A stretch of 64,000 bases of DNA from Candidatus Tectimicrobiota bacterium (GTDB lineage: Bacteria > JACPUC01): positions 1 through 64,000 of the forward strand of contig JACPUC010000029.1 in NCBI GenBank assembly GCA_016192455.1. Reading direction: 5' to 3'. The first letter of the stretch is position 1, and each line of letters opens with the position of its first letter. The notes under the pieces were generated by a model. The model did not search any database, had not been told where the DNA came from, and was given only the letters and a program-made list of their open reading frames with translations. Below, piece after piece: positions 1 through 11,926 of the stretch. The position numbers and the translations under genes are program-made.

Positions 1-266
1 GCGCAGGTTCCGCCGGGACGTCCGGGTCGCCGCCGCGCCCTGCCCGCCGAGCTCACGCGAGCACCCGCCCAGTGTGCTGTTTCACACATTCTATCGCAAG
101 AATTTGCGAGGGAGCCTCGCCCCCTCGCGCACCCCGGCTACGCGAGATGTTGCGCAGCTAGCTGGGATTGGGGGTGTGGGGAAGCAAGGGGTCCCGCGCA
201 AAAACTCCCCCACCACATGGCCCGAAGACGGCGTCCGATTAAGGATGGAATTTGGGTGACGTAACA
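1..266. other. Gene-free stretch downstream of atpD
   Basis: No convincing gene is seen here. The epsilon subunit gene atpC, which usually follows atpD within tens of bases, does not begin here on the minus strand. Bases about 95-140 read on the minus strand resemble the middle of the dispersed hairpin repeat found at 24.3, 31.3 and 49.0 kb (GTGCGCGAGGGG, then a TCCCTCGCA segment), so this looks like repeat-derived intergenic DNA. Confidence 0.5.
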
Positions 267-2640
<2,374 letters not shown>

Positions 2641-2736
2641 GGTCTAACCTGCACACAAAGTTCGTAGGAAAATATCTGCGCCCGTTCGACCGACGTGGAT
2701 TCGTGGGTCAGAGCACTCTCATCCGTCGAAGGAATT

Positions 2737-3075
2737 CTACGTACTCAGGTCTTTGAGAACCTTGTCGAGAACCTGATCTACTTTGAGGGATTTCTTCCTT
2801 ACATTTTCAAATATCTCTTTTAGTTCCCGTTGTATTACCTCGGGATCTTCTCGGCTATCTATAGAAGCGACAATTCTGCCCTCGTCATTTAAAAGAATTA
2901 GTGTATAAACATCGGGACCAACTGCCGTTTCTTCTCGCTGAATAATCAAAGAGTAATCTGGAAATGAAATCTGATAAGAATCAGACCTCCCCCCTATTTC
3001 CTCCCATCCGAGTTCACCTTTCAGCGTACGGTCATGGAGTTTCTTCATTATTTTAATTAATCTTGGATCGCTCAT
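2737..3075 (-). CDS. Hypothetical protein in ATP synthase operon
   Basis: A 112-residue soluble protein starting MSDPRLIKIMKKLHD. The ATG at 3075 follows the stop of the upstream gene by one base, suggesting translational coupling; a TTG four codons earlier is an alternative. The middle (GELGWEEIGGRSDSYQISFP, then YSLIIQRE and LLNDEGRIVASI) reads like a small mixed alpha/beta domain seen in many uncharacterised proteins, and the tail is helical and lysine-rich. No function can be assigned. Base composition is clearly more AT-rich than the flanking atp genes, which with its position inside a conserved operon points to acquisition by transfer together with its upstream neighbour. Confidence 0.75.
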   Translation of the reverse strand: MSDPRLIKIMKKLHDRTLKGELGWEEIGGRSDSYQISFPDYSLIIQREETAVGPDVYTLILLNDEGRIVASIDSREDPEVIQRELKEIFENVRKKSLKVDQVLDKVLKDLST

Positions 3076-3076
3076 C

Positions 3077-3580
3077 TTAGGTTCCAATCCTCAACTGCAG
3101 TTCACCAATCACCTCATCAAGGATCGTCTGCACGGTAAATAATATCCCATTAAACCTTAGCGGATCATGCGGTTCTTGGTTCTTAGATATTGCTTCTGAT
3201 ACTTCCTGGTCAATTTTTGCTATAGCCGTGATTGCGCTTTGGATGTCTGTCCTCTGTTGGGTGCTCATACTTGGGTAAAGGCTACGGAGGTTGACCAACC
3301 CGTTCCTAATGTCTCCGTAACGCTCGTGCGCTCTTACCCAATCTTTGTTCAAATGGTGAAGCTTAACCGCGTCGATCAACCTCTTGGTATTGATAAAGTC
3401 CGCGATGCCAAGGTTCTTTTGTATCTCAGCCTGTGCTCCGCGCGCTGCTTTAGCCGCCTCTGTGGCCTCTTGTTTGGCGCGCCAGGCTTGGTAAATGGCC
3501 CAGCAGAAACCGACGACTGTCACGAGAAGTGCAAGAAGGCTGACCGCGTCTCTACTGGATGCACTTAGCCAGCCATCCAA
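3077..3580 (-). CDS. Hypothetical membrane-anchored coiled-coil protein
   Basis: A 167-residue protein with one N-terminal membrane helix (about residues 13-31, AVSLLALLVTVVGFCWAIYQ), then a charged Ala/Lys/Glu-rich helical stretch (AKQEATEAAKAARGAQAEI) and a helical cytoplasmic domain. The only in-frame start giving the membrane helix is TTG at 3580, so the exact start is uncertain. Composition is AT-rich like the downstream small gene, with which it forms a two-gene cassette between atpA and atpG. Similar single-helix plus coiled-coil proteins are common in accessory DNA, but no family function is recognised. Confidence 0.7.
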   Translation of the reverse strand: MDGWLSASSRDAVSLLALLVTVVGFCWAIYQAWRAKQEATEAAKAARGAQAEIQKNLGIADFINTKRLIDAVKLHHLNKDWVRAHERYGDIRNGLVNLRSLYPSMSTQQRTDIQSAITAIAKIDQEVSEAISKNQEPHDPLRFNGILFTVQTILDEVIGELQLRIGT

Positions 3581-3628
3581 CCCTCGTCTCCATTATAGTT
3601 TCTAATCTGAGCCTTCGCGTGTCAATGG

Positions 3629-5167
<1,539 letters not shown>

Positions 5168-5716
5168 TTAGCTCGCGCTCCTCACCAGCTCATCACGAAT
5201 GGCGCGCAGGTGGCCTCGCACGCTCCCATCCAGCACGATGCCGCCGATCTCCGTCAGCACCCCGCCCAGCATCCGCTCGTCGATCTCGGTCCGCAGGATG
5301 ACCGACTTGCCGGTCACCTCGGAGAGGCGGCGGCGCATCTCCTCGGCGCTTTTCTCCGCCAAGGGGTAGCGCGTCGTGACCTTGGCGTAGATGCGGTTGA
5401 GACGCTCGTTCACCAGTTGGTCGTAAAGGAAGACGATGGTTCCGAGGTAGCGCAGGCGGTTCTTTTCCAGCAGCAGGTCGAGGAACTGCCGCGCCAGCGG
5501 CGGCGGTTGCAGGCGGTCGAGCAGCTCGCGCTGGATGTTGCGCTTCACCACCATGGCGATGCTCGGGTTCAGGAGGATGGCCCGCAACTCGGAGCTGGCC
5601 TCCAGGAGCTCGTGGAAGGCGCGCAGGTAGCGCCCCACCGTCTCCAGCTCGTCTTCGCGCTGCAGGAGCTTCACCAGGGCCTTCGCGTAGCGGCGCGATA
5701 CCGTGATGCCGATCAC
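5168..5716 (-). CDS. atpH: F-type ATP synthase subunit delta
   Basis: Peripheral-stalk delta subunit (OSCP-like) joining the b dimer to the top of F1. At 182 residues it has the usual length, with the N-terminal helical bundle (VSRRYAKALVKLLQ) and the conserved C-terminal region LSEVTGKSVILRTEIDERM followed by LGGVLTEIGGIVLDGSVRGHL. It starts with GTG whose last bases overlap the atpF stop (GTGA overlap, 5713-5716), so it is translationally coupled to atpF. Confidence 0.95.
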   Translation of the reverse strand: MIGITVSRRYAKALVKLLQREDELETVGRYLRAFHELLEASSELRAILLNPSIAMVVKRNIQRELLDRLQPPPLARQFLDLLLEKNRLRYLGTIVFLYDQLVNERLNRIYAKVTTRYPLAEKSAEEMRRRLSEVTGKSVILRTEIDERMLGGVLTEIGGIVLDGSVRGHLRAIRDELVRSAS

Positions 5717-6600
5717 CAGGCTTCTCCAACGTGGCGCACGTACTCATCGACGAGGCGCTGCTGGTCCTCGGCGGTGAGGTGGCGCGCCAACTGCTCCGAG
5801 GCGTACTCCAGGGCCAGGGCGGCGGCTTCGCTGCGCAGGCTGTCAATGGCGCGCTGCCGTTCGATCTCAATGCCGCGCCGCGCCTGTTCAAGCAGGCGCC
5901 GCGCCAGGGCGTCGGCCTCCGCCTCCGCCTGCCGCCGCTGGGCCTCCGCCTGCCGCTGGGCCTCGGCGCGGATGCTCTGGATTTCCCCCTCCAGCGTCGC
6001 CAGCTTGGCCTCGTACTCCCGCTGTTTCGCCAAGGCTTGCTGCCGCGCCTCCTCGGCCTCGCGCAGCTTCGCCGCGATGGCCTCGGAACGACCCGCCAGG
6101 GCGCTGCGCAGCGGCTTGCGCAGGGCGATGACGAGCACCGCGACGAGGACGAGGAAGTTGATGAAGCGCATGATCTCCTTGCCGAAGCTGAAGTGGAGCG
6201 CTCCCTCGCCATGCGCTTCGCCGGCGGGCTCCTTCCCGGCCCCTTGCGTGGCCTGGGTCGGCGCGTCCTTCGGGCCGGTCTTCGGCGCCGCGCTCGCTCC
6301 ATGCTCTTGCGCGGCGGCAAGCGCGGGACCCGGGAGGAATCTCACGGGGAAGCCGGCGAGGGCCTCCACCATGGCGCGGCCGAGCCCGCCGCCGTGCGCC
6401 GCGCCGCCGCCCGCGAGGGGACCCTGCCGCAGCCCCACGAGGACCACGACGAGCAGCGCCGCTGCTGCCCAGAACCAGGCGGAGCCCCGGCGTGGTCGAG
6501 CTTCGCGGCGGCAACGCACGCCCTCGTCCGCCCGTGAACCGGCGAGGCGCGGCGCCCGCGGCTTGAGACCCCCGCTCCCGCCCGGCCGCAGCTCCTTCAT
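5713..6600 (-). CDS. atpF: F-type ATP synthase subunit b, long N-terminal extension
   Basis: Membrane-anchored stator b subunit. The canonical part starts around residue 135: a membrane helix in EIMRFINFLVLVAVLVIAL, then a long Ala/Glu/Arg/Gln-rich helix that pairs with b' and binds delta. Before it lie about 130 extra residues with another hydrophobic segment (WFWAAAALLVVVLVGL, about residues 42-57) and an Ala-rich stretch ending AAAQEHG. Deltaproteobacterial b subunits can carry a signal-peptide-like N-terminus before an EHG/EGG-rich linker, which this resembles in exaggerated form. The start at 6600 is supported by an ATGA overlap with the b' stop; an internal ATG near residue 77 is an alternative. 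Confidence 0.88.
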   Translation of the reverse strand: MKELRPGGSGGLKPRAPRLAGSRADEGVRCRREARPRRGSAWFWAAAALLVVVLVGLRQGPLAGGGAAHGGGLGRAMVEALAGFPVRFLPGPALAAAQEHGASAAPKTGPKDAPTQATQGAGKEPAGEAHGEGALHFSFGKEIMRFINFLVLVAVLVIALRKPLRSALAGRSEAIAAKLREAEEARQQALAKQREYEAKLATLEGEIQSIRAEAQRQAEAQRRQAEAEADALARRLLEQARRGIEIERQRAIDSLRSEAAALALEYASEQLARHLTAEDQQRLVDEYVRHVGEAW

Positions 6601-7025
6601 GCCAGCCTCCTGCCGAGGAACTTCTCGGCGATCGGCACGGAGAGCCGCTGCGCTTCCGCGCCGAGTTGCTGCTGCACGATCTCTTTCTCGGTGGCGATGC
6701 TGGCGCGCGCCTGGGTGAGCTGCGCGGCGGCCTGCTCGCGGGCCTGCTCGAGCCGCTGGCGCTGCATCTCCGTCGCGTCGCGCAGCGCCCCGCTGAGCAG
6801 CTCGCTGCCGTCGCGTCGCGCCGCCTGGAGCGTCTGCTGGTACTCCCGCGCCGCGGCATGCACCGACTGATCACGGCGCTCCGCCTCCTGGAGCTTGCCG
6901 TCGATCTCCGCGCGGCGGGCGCGAAGCCGCTGCAGGAGCGGTTTGAACAGGAGGAAGTAGAGGACGGCGATGATGAGCCAGAAGTTGATGAGCTGGTAAA
7001 AGAAGGTGCGATTAAGCTCGAGCAC
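6597..7025 (-). CDS. atpX: F-type ATP synthase subunit b' (second stator subunit)
   Basis: A 142-residue b-type stator subunit: one N-terminal membrane helix (residues about 8-26, FFYQLINFWLIIAVLYFLLF) followed by KPLLQRLRARRAEIDGKLQEA, the classic b/b' entry into the long polar helix, and ending in KFLGRRLA. It starts with GTG. As the first gene of the operon, directly upstream of atpF with a 4-nt overlap, it forms a heterodimeric b'/b stalk, as in photosynthetic bacteria and many deltaproteobacteria. A likely promoter lies 136 bp upstream. Confidence 0.92.
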   Translation of the reverse strand: MLELNRTFFYQLINFWLIIAVLYFLLFKPLLQRLRARRAEIDGKLQEAERRDQSVHAAAREYQQTLQAARRDGSELLSGALRDATEMQRQRLEQAREQAAAQLTQARASIATEKEIVQQQLGAEAQRLSVPIAEKFLGRRLA

Positions 7026-7160
7026 GGCGTCAGGTCCTCTGCACCGGAAACTGTCGCGTTCCTGATCGTGGCGGGGTCGAATTCTCAGGGCATTCCAGCC
7101 GCAGGCGCAACAAGCGCGGCGCTCGAGGCGCAGGCGCCGCGCATCATCCCAAACCCTCTT

Positions 7161-7189
7161 TTTCTACCATGCCGCGCCCTGGTTGTCAA
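7161..7189 (-). promoter_or_regulatory. Predicted sigma70-type promoter of the ATP synthase operon
   Basis: On the minus strand a perfect -35 box TTGACA (7189-7184) is followed after 17 bp by TAGAAA (7166-7161). It faces the atpX start at 7025 with a leader of about 130 nt. This is read from consensus only. Confidence 0.5.
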
Positions 7190-7262
7190 CCTCCGGCGAA
7201 GCGTCGGAGGAGGGGAGGCGTCCGCCTCTTGTCGCCCGCGGCCCCCCCGCCGCGCAGCCTCG

Positions 7263-7691
7263 TCAGGTCCGAGCGCCGCCTTCTCCGCCGGTTTCTTCGT
7301 CAATATCCAGGTGGCCGCCCGGCGCCGGTTCGAGGGGCGGCGGCGTATTGGTCATCTTGCAACTGCCTTCGAAGATGGCCCCTTCCTCGACGAAGAGCAC
7401 CGGTGTCATGATGTTGCCCAGGAGGCGGCTCTTGCCGCGGATCTCGATGCGGTCTTGGGCGGTGACGTTGCCGCTGATGTGGCCCTCGGTGATCAGGGTG
7501 CCCACCGAAATCTCGGCCTTGAGCTCGGCGCCGGGGCCCACCACCAGGGTATCTTGGGTCAGCACCTCTCCTTCAAGGTAGCCATCGATGCGCACCACGC
7601 CCTGGAAACTTAACACCCCCTTGAACTCGGTGCCGGCACCAAGGAATGCCTTCACATCATCTCGACGCGCGACATTCTCCCCCTTCGCCAT
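7263..7691 (-). CDS. Bactofilin (polymer-forming cytoskeletal protein)
   Basis: A 142-residue protein with the bactofilin (DUF583) beta-helix core: a short disordered N-terminus, then repeating hydrophobic/glycine turns such as FKGVLSFQGVVRIDGYLEGE, VVGPGAELKAEI, ITEGHISGNVTAQDRIEI and SRLLGNIMTPVLFVEEGAIFEG, ending in an acidic Pro/Gly-rich tail. Bactofilins assemble without nucleotide into filaments under the inner membrane that localise cell-wall enzymes. It starts at an ATG preceded by a GGAGGAGAGG ribosome-binding site. It stands alone, about 240 bp upstream of the ATP synthase operon on the same strand. Confidence 0.95.
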   Translation of the reverse strand: MAKGENVARRDDVKAFLGAGTEFKGVLSFQGVVRIDGYLEGEVLTQDTLVVGPGAELKAEISVGTLITEGHISGNVTAQDRIEIRGKSRLLGNIMTPVLFVEEGAIFEGSCKMTNTPPPLEPAPGGHLDIDEETGGEGGART

Positions 7692-8400
7692 GATCGCCTC
7701 TCCTCCGCATGGTGCAGAAAGCGTTCACCACTGGAACCTGGGCATTCCCCTTGCACGCCGCCGGACGTTGCAGCCGCTCCACCGACGCGGCGCCGATGCG
7801 AGCCCGCCATCTCGACTTCCGCTGGCCGCCGCGGCCGGAGACGGGGCTGAGCGCCGCCGCGCGGCACGCTGATCCCTGCCTCCTCGAGCTGCACGCGGCG
7901 CGGTGCTCCGCTCAGCATGCATTCATACCATCATTCCAGGGAAAGAGCCAGTCATCCGCGCTCTGTTCGGAGAGCAAGGAGAGCCCCCTCGTTCCTCCCG
8001 CCGGGGTGTCGCGGGTGACGCCACGCTGAGCGCACCGGCGCGCCCGAAGAAACTTGATCCCCATCATTGATCCAGCACCCTTGGGCTGGCATTTAGGGCA
8101 GCATGGGGTATGATAGAAAGAGTTTCCGCGCTGTGAGCACGATGCGTCCAGGCGTGCCTCGCCCGGAGGCTGGGCGAAACGGCGCGAGCAGGCGGGCTGG
8201 TTCGCCGGGCCTGAGGGAGGGGCCGTCGGGCGGCGCCGCCGTGGCCCACATCGAGGGGCGCCCCTGCCGGCGTCATGCCAGGAAGGGACGCGACCGGCAG
8301 CCTGTCCCTTCGGTACGGCCTGGCGTTCTTGCCTCCGCAGGGGCCTGGAGCCGCGCACGTGACGGAGTTATCATGGCGGAGACCGGAAAGGGAGCCTCGA
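7692..8400. other. Gene-free stretch between bactofilin and GNAT genes
   Basis: About 700 bases between divergent genes. Several short frames are open because of high GC, but none shows a start, ribosome-binding site and protein-like sequence together. A TATGAT box near 8113 could be a -10 element for the plus-strand acetyltransferase, without a good -35. Confidence 0.4.
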
Positions 8401-8834
8401 TGAATGACATTACGATCCGACCGCTGGTATGGCGTGATCTCGACGCGATTGTGAAGATCGATCAAAAGGTGACGGGCAAGCAGCGGGACGTCTTCTGGCA
8501 GAACAAGATCACCTCCTACTCCGGGCTGGACCCCGGCGCCTGCCTCGTGGCGGAGCTGGACGGCGAGGTCGTGGGGTTCATGTTCGGGGAGCGCAAGTAC
8601 TTCGAGTACGGCGCCCCGCAAAGCGGCTGGATCGAGATCATCGGCATTCGCCCCGACCTGCAGCACAAAGGCATCGGCAGGCTGCTGGCGGAGGCTCTGC
8701 TGGGGCATTTCCGCCGCTCCCACATCGGCGCCGTGCAAACGATGGTGAACCCGGAGGACAAGAACATCATGGCCTTCTTCGAGGCCATGGGTTTCGAGCG
8801 CGGCCCGCTGGTGAACATGCAGCGCAAGCTCTGA
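8401..8834 (+). CDS. GNAT-family N-acetyltransferase
   Basis: A 144-residue single-domain GNAT protein beginning MNDITIRPLVWRDLDAIVKI. The acetyl-CoA pyrophosphate loop is visible as IRPDLQHKGIGRLLAEAL (Q/R-x-x-G-x-G/A motif A), preceded by the beta4 strand WIEIIGI and followed by ENPEDKN-like VNPEDKNIMAFFEAMGF, the RimI-type C-terminal motif. It would transfer an acetyl group from acetyl-CoA to an amine; the substrate is unknown. The start is chosen at the ATG after GAAAGGGAGCC, a good ribosome-binding site. It sits alone upstream of a sugar isomerase-like gene. Confidence 0.9.
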
Positions 8835-9047
8835 GGGACGCCGCGGAGACCGGCGCCGCCCGGGGGGGGCCGCGAGGAGGGCGACAGAGGCCGCGCCGCG
8901 GAGCTTGCCGCGACCGCCGAAAGGCGGTGGGCGCGGCGGCGGAGCCAGGTCGGCCACTCCCTTCGGAGCGTGTCGGCGAAAGCGGCCGGGCGACGGGATT
9001 GAGAACCAGGAGGCTGGCGGGAAATCTTCAAACGTGAGGAGAAATGA

Positions 9048-9878
9048 ATGTTCAGGGTGACCCTTGGCGTGCAGCTCAGTAGTTGGTCCGAGGAGCAGGG
9101 GGGCGGCATGCCTCCATTGCGCACACTTCTTCGGCAGGTGCAGGCTGGCGGGTTCAAGGCCTTCGAGGTGTACTACAACGATCTGCAGGCGTGGGGCCTG
9201 GGGGTCGCCGAGCTGAAAGAGATGCTCAGCGACGGCTGGATGACGATGAGCTCGGCGCGCTGCTTCGTCAGCATGTCGGACCCCACCTATCGCACCGCGG
9301 AGCTCGAGGAGCTGGGGCGGATGGCGCGCTTCCTCAACAAGATGGGCTGCGAGTTCCTGGTGCTGGCGGCCGGCCAGGAGCGCGGCGGCCAGGCGCTCGC
9401 CTACCTTGCCGAAACCCTCGACGAGGCGGGGGCCATCTGCCTGGCCGAGGGAGTGAAGCTCGCCTTTCACTCCAAGTACGGCTCAACCGTGCAGACCGCC
9501 GACGAGCTCGCCCGGCTGGTGGAGAGCACGCAGCCGCAGCACGTCTGGCTGGCGCCGGACACCGGCCAGTGGTTCCGGGGCGGGATCAACGTGGGAAAGG
9601 CGTTCGCGGACTACGCCTCGCGCATCGGCTACGTGCATGCCAGCGATGTCGACCCCCAGGGACGGCCGCGCCCCCTCGGCGCCGGCAAGGTGGATTTCCA
9701 CACCCTGCGCAACGTGCTGGATGAAACCAACTACACCGGCTGGGTGATCGCCGAGGACCGCTCCGAGGAGGTCAAGATGACCGGCGCGGCGGAATCGGCC
9801 CGCGGCAGCAGTCTTTTCCTGCAGCGCGTCCTGGCGGCGGCGGCGGATGGACGCTGCGTCGCCACCCTCAACTTCTGA
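9048..9878 (+). CDS. Sugar phosphate isomerase/epimerase-like TIM-barrel protein
   Basis: A 276-residue AP-endonuclease-2-fold (IolE/xylose isomerase-like) protein. Successive barrel strands are visible: FRVTLGVQLSSW, FKAFEVYYNDL, CEFLVLAAG, VKLAFHSKYG, HVWLAPDTGQW, IGYVHASDVD and YTGWVIAEDRS. The acidic/His residues at strand ends (E in FEVYY, H in FHSKYG, D in APDTGQW, H in VHASD, E in VIAEDRS) match the metal-binding set of the family, so a metal-dependent isomerase, epimerase or dehydratase is likely. The substrate cannot be told. The start follows GTGAGGAGAA. Confidence 0.85.
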   Translation: MFRVTLGVQLSSWSEEQGGGMPPLRTLLRQVQAGGFKAFEVYYNDLQAWGLGVAELKEMLSDGWMTMSSARCFVSMSDPTYRTAELEELGRMARFLNKMGCEFLVLAAGQERGGQALAYLAETLDEAGAICLAEGVKLAFHSKYGSTVQTADELARLVESTQPQHVWLAPDTGQWFRGGINVGKAFADYASRIGYVHASDVDPQGRPRPLGAGKVDFHTLRNVLDETNYTGWVIAEDRSEEVKMTGAAESARGSSLFLQRVLAAAADGRCVATLNF

Positions 9879-9988
9879 GACCAGTTCCGCAACCGGCGGA
9901 CGCCGCGGCGCGCCGGTAACCTCCCGACTTGACGGCGGGGCGGTAGAGTCGGCGCGCGGAGCGACCGCCCCCCTCGGTGATTTCCCTT

Positions 9989-10008
9989 TTGTCAATTATT
10001 CTTGACAA
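9989..10008 (+). promoter_or_regulatory. Inverted repeat and -35-like box at edge of the accessory island
   Basis: TTGTCAA, six bases, TTGACAA forms a perfect 7-bp inverted repeat in an AT-rich patch immediately left of the 100-bp direct repeat. TTGACA at 10002 with TTAAAT at 10024 (spacer 16) could also be a promoter reading right, but no gene starts just downstream on that strand. Confidence 0.3.
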
Positions 10009-10036
10009 TACGGCTCGAGTAGTTTAAATTTTTAAG

Positions 10037-10136
10037 TGGAGGCTCGGCCTAGGGGCTGCTCTCGGGTGGCTCCAAAGGCGTTGCCTCCTTTTTCATGTTC
10101 TCACCTCGCCGTGTACGGATCCGGCACGAAGACGAT
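10037..10136 (+). repeat. 100-bp direct repeat, left copy
   Basis: Identical to 11927-12026 except one base (C here, T there, five to seven bases in). Copies are 1890 bp apart and in the same orientation. Read on the minus strand, both carry the last codons of a DUF3800-type gene (IVFVPDPYTAR then stop) followed by a short reading frame MKKEATPLEPPESSP or its equivalent. The two copies bracket the AT-rich 508-residue gene. Confidence 0.95.
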
Positions 10137-10310
10137 GCCGTGAGCAACAGATGCACGAGTCCGACGCTGAGTTTCGCATCGAAGGGGAGGGTTCCCCGCA
10201 GGAGGAGCCCCCTTCGCCTTAAGCTTGCTTCAGCGGGAACCCCGCCGGCTTCAGCCGGAATCGCCGACTTTAGTCGTACCCCGAAGCCACCGCCTTCAGG
10301 CGGTGGAGTA
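10137..10310 (+). mobile_element. IS200/IS605-like element end, no transposase left
   Basis: Three successive small hairpins share a CT-T-YAG centre: CCGGCTTCAGCCGG (10243-10256), CGACTTTAGTCG (10263-10274) and a 9-bp stem from CCACCGCCT to AGGCGGTGG (10285-10304), followed by AGTATTCAC. Right ends of IS200/IS605 tnpB elements commonly show this kind of short palindrome followed by a TTCAC-type cleavage region. No tnpA or tnpB gene is present; a short frame ending at about 10222 could be a residual C-terminal tail. The assignment rests on structure, not on a database match. Confidence 0.5.
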
Positions 10311-10357
10311 TTCACTATAGGAACAGATATTTCTGATAAATAAGCGAACGATTCTGC

Positions 10358-11884
10358 TTAATTGCTTAAGAAAGAGTACAGCTTCTCAACGATCGCTGTC
10401 CAATTTACCTTCACTCCAAGCGAAGTGTAAGCCATCAGCAATGTCAGAATAACTACAATCCATGTGAGACAACCTAGCTTCTTCTGAAGTTTTATGTTTT
10501 GATATGCACTTAGACCTGTCCCTTGTTGAATCAATAGGTCTCTTATGGAGCGATCAGCAATTTGAAGCCTCTTTACACGCTTTTCAACTTCTTGCCGAAG
10601 ACTTTCAGCTAATGTAATTTCCGGATCGTTATAGAATTTTTTGTTTGATGGTTTAAAGGTGCTCATCTCTAACCTGAACTGTGATTCTCTCTTGGTATAC
10701 TCGTGTAGCTCAGTTGCAATTATTTCTATATTGGCGCTCTCTGAAACTAGAATCCCAATCTCTTCAAGCAACCTAAGGGGACTTCTCGTATAGCTGCCCC
10801 TAGGTAAGGTTGAATCGCGAAGGCTGTTTAGTCGTCTTTCGAATCCTGTCAGTAAAGCCAACAGCGCCCAGTGGTTAAGTAAGCTCATTAAATTGGAATT
10901 CAGAAAAGAGACATAAGCTGTTCTATTGTGACCCCTGAAGGCGGTTAGGTCTGTAATGGCGTGAAAGTCCCCTTTATTCACCGCCAAGATTGCATGATGC
11001 CGCTGTTCCTCCCTAAGGACAGGCCAAGCAAACTTAAGACCAGGGATGTCCTCGGAAATCCATGCAGCTAAATCGTGGTGCATATTAAGAAGTGACAAAT
11101 ACTCTTCACGGTTGTGTTCACGAGCTCCGATGGTTGGAAATGGAAGGGCCTTCTTGAACATAACAAACTCACAAGTTGGGAACTCACCTCCAAGTATATT
11201 GGCGGAAAACAGTCCAGCTATGTTCTCACGAAACCAATTCCCCACAGCGGACCTTGCATGGTTACGGAGAGAACGAATCTCTTCGTGTTTTTGCAAACGA
11301 GGTTCGTAGATACGATAGCCGCGTTTAATGCGCTGGATATATGTTTTGTAATCTTGTCTAATAAATCGATCAAAACATGAAGAATATGTGTCATTAAAGA
11401 CAAGGGATACTATTACAGACGTGAGAGCTGATGTAATATTGTAAATTGCACCAAACGCATATTCAACGTGCTCAGGAAGTGGTGCAGTGCGGCAACGGGA
11501 GGGGAAACGTGTATCGCCAGGCCGTACGATTGGACCTAACTCTAGGCATCCACCAGGAACCGAAGTCTCGCGCCAACGCTGGACCTCTGAAATGGGATTT
11601 GGAAGGCCATAGACATCTTCGCGATCCCAGCCCAAGGAGGCGAGCGATGAGAGGAATTTGTCAACATGTGACGGTGTATAAAATTCGACCGCCCATAGGC
11701 AATGCAGCTCGATCTGCTCATCGTCTGGCGGTTTAGTCTGCGCATTATCTTTCTCATCTCTGCTTTGGCACCATTGCAACATACGTGAGTAGTCGGGACC
11801 TGGAAACAGAGATGGAAATTTCCTGTACCCATATTCTCGAAGCCGATAAGTTAGTTTCCTGCGATTCACTTTAGTCATTGGCAT
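10358..11884 (-). CDS. Hypothetical membrane-tethered protein, AT-rich, accessory
   Basis: An up to 508-residue protein (ATG at 11884, or the second ATG at 11878, MTKVNRRK). The N-terminal ~60 residues are basic; the middle is a mixed globular region with no motif I recognise. The last ~110 residues are a long charged helix (LRQEVEKRVKRLQIADRSI), then NIKLQKKLGCLTWIVVILTLLMAYTSLG, a coiled coil running into one membrane helix, reminiscent of the CorA-type C-terminus but with only one clear membrane segment and no GMN motif. Base composition is far more AT-rich than the surroundings and the gene is framed by 100-bp direct repeats, so it was probably acquired. Function unknown; a defence or surface role is possible but unproven. 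Confidence 0.8.
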   Translation of the reverse strand: MPMTKVNRRKLTYRLREYGYRKFPSLFPGPDYSRMLQWCQSRDEKDNAQTKPPDDEQIELHCLWAVEFYTPSHVDKFLSSLASLGWDREDVYGLPNPISEVQRWRETSVPGGCLELGPIVRPGDTRFPSRCRTAPLPEHVEYAFGAIYNITSALTSVIVSLVFNDTYSSCFDRFIRQDYKTYIQRIKRGYRIYEPRLQKHEEIRSLRNHARSAVGNWFRENIAGLFSANILGGEFPTCEFVMFKKALPFPTIGAREHNREEYLSLLNMHHDLAAWISEDIPGLKFAWPVLREEQRHHAILAVNKGDFHAITDLTAFRGHNRTAYVSFLNSNLMSLLNHWALLALLTGFERRLNSLRDSTLPRGSYTRSPLRLLEEIGILVSESANIEIIATELHEYTKRESQFRLEMSTFKPSNKKFYNDPEITLAESLRQEVEKRVKRLQIADRSIRDLLIQQGTGLSAYQNIKLQKKLGCLTWIVVILTLLMAYTSLGVKVNWTAIVEKLYSFLSN

Positions 11885-11896
11885 TGCTTCACATTA

Positions 11897-11926
11897 ATAG
11901 TAATGCTTTGGGTCTACTTTATTCAA
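11897..11926 (-). promoter_or_regulatory. Possible promoter of the 508-residue gene
   Basis: On the minus strand TTGAAT (11926-11921) and TACTAT (11902-11897) are separated by 18 bp, placing the start site only a few bases before the ATG, so the transcript would be nearly leaderless. The -35 box ends exactly at the border of the right 100-bp repeat. Confidence 0.3.

Noticed and set aside
10095-10343. An 82-codon plus-strand frame across the IS-like end
   Set aside because: It crosses the repeat border and the hairpins and has no protein-like features.
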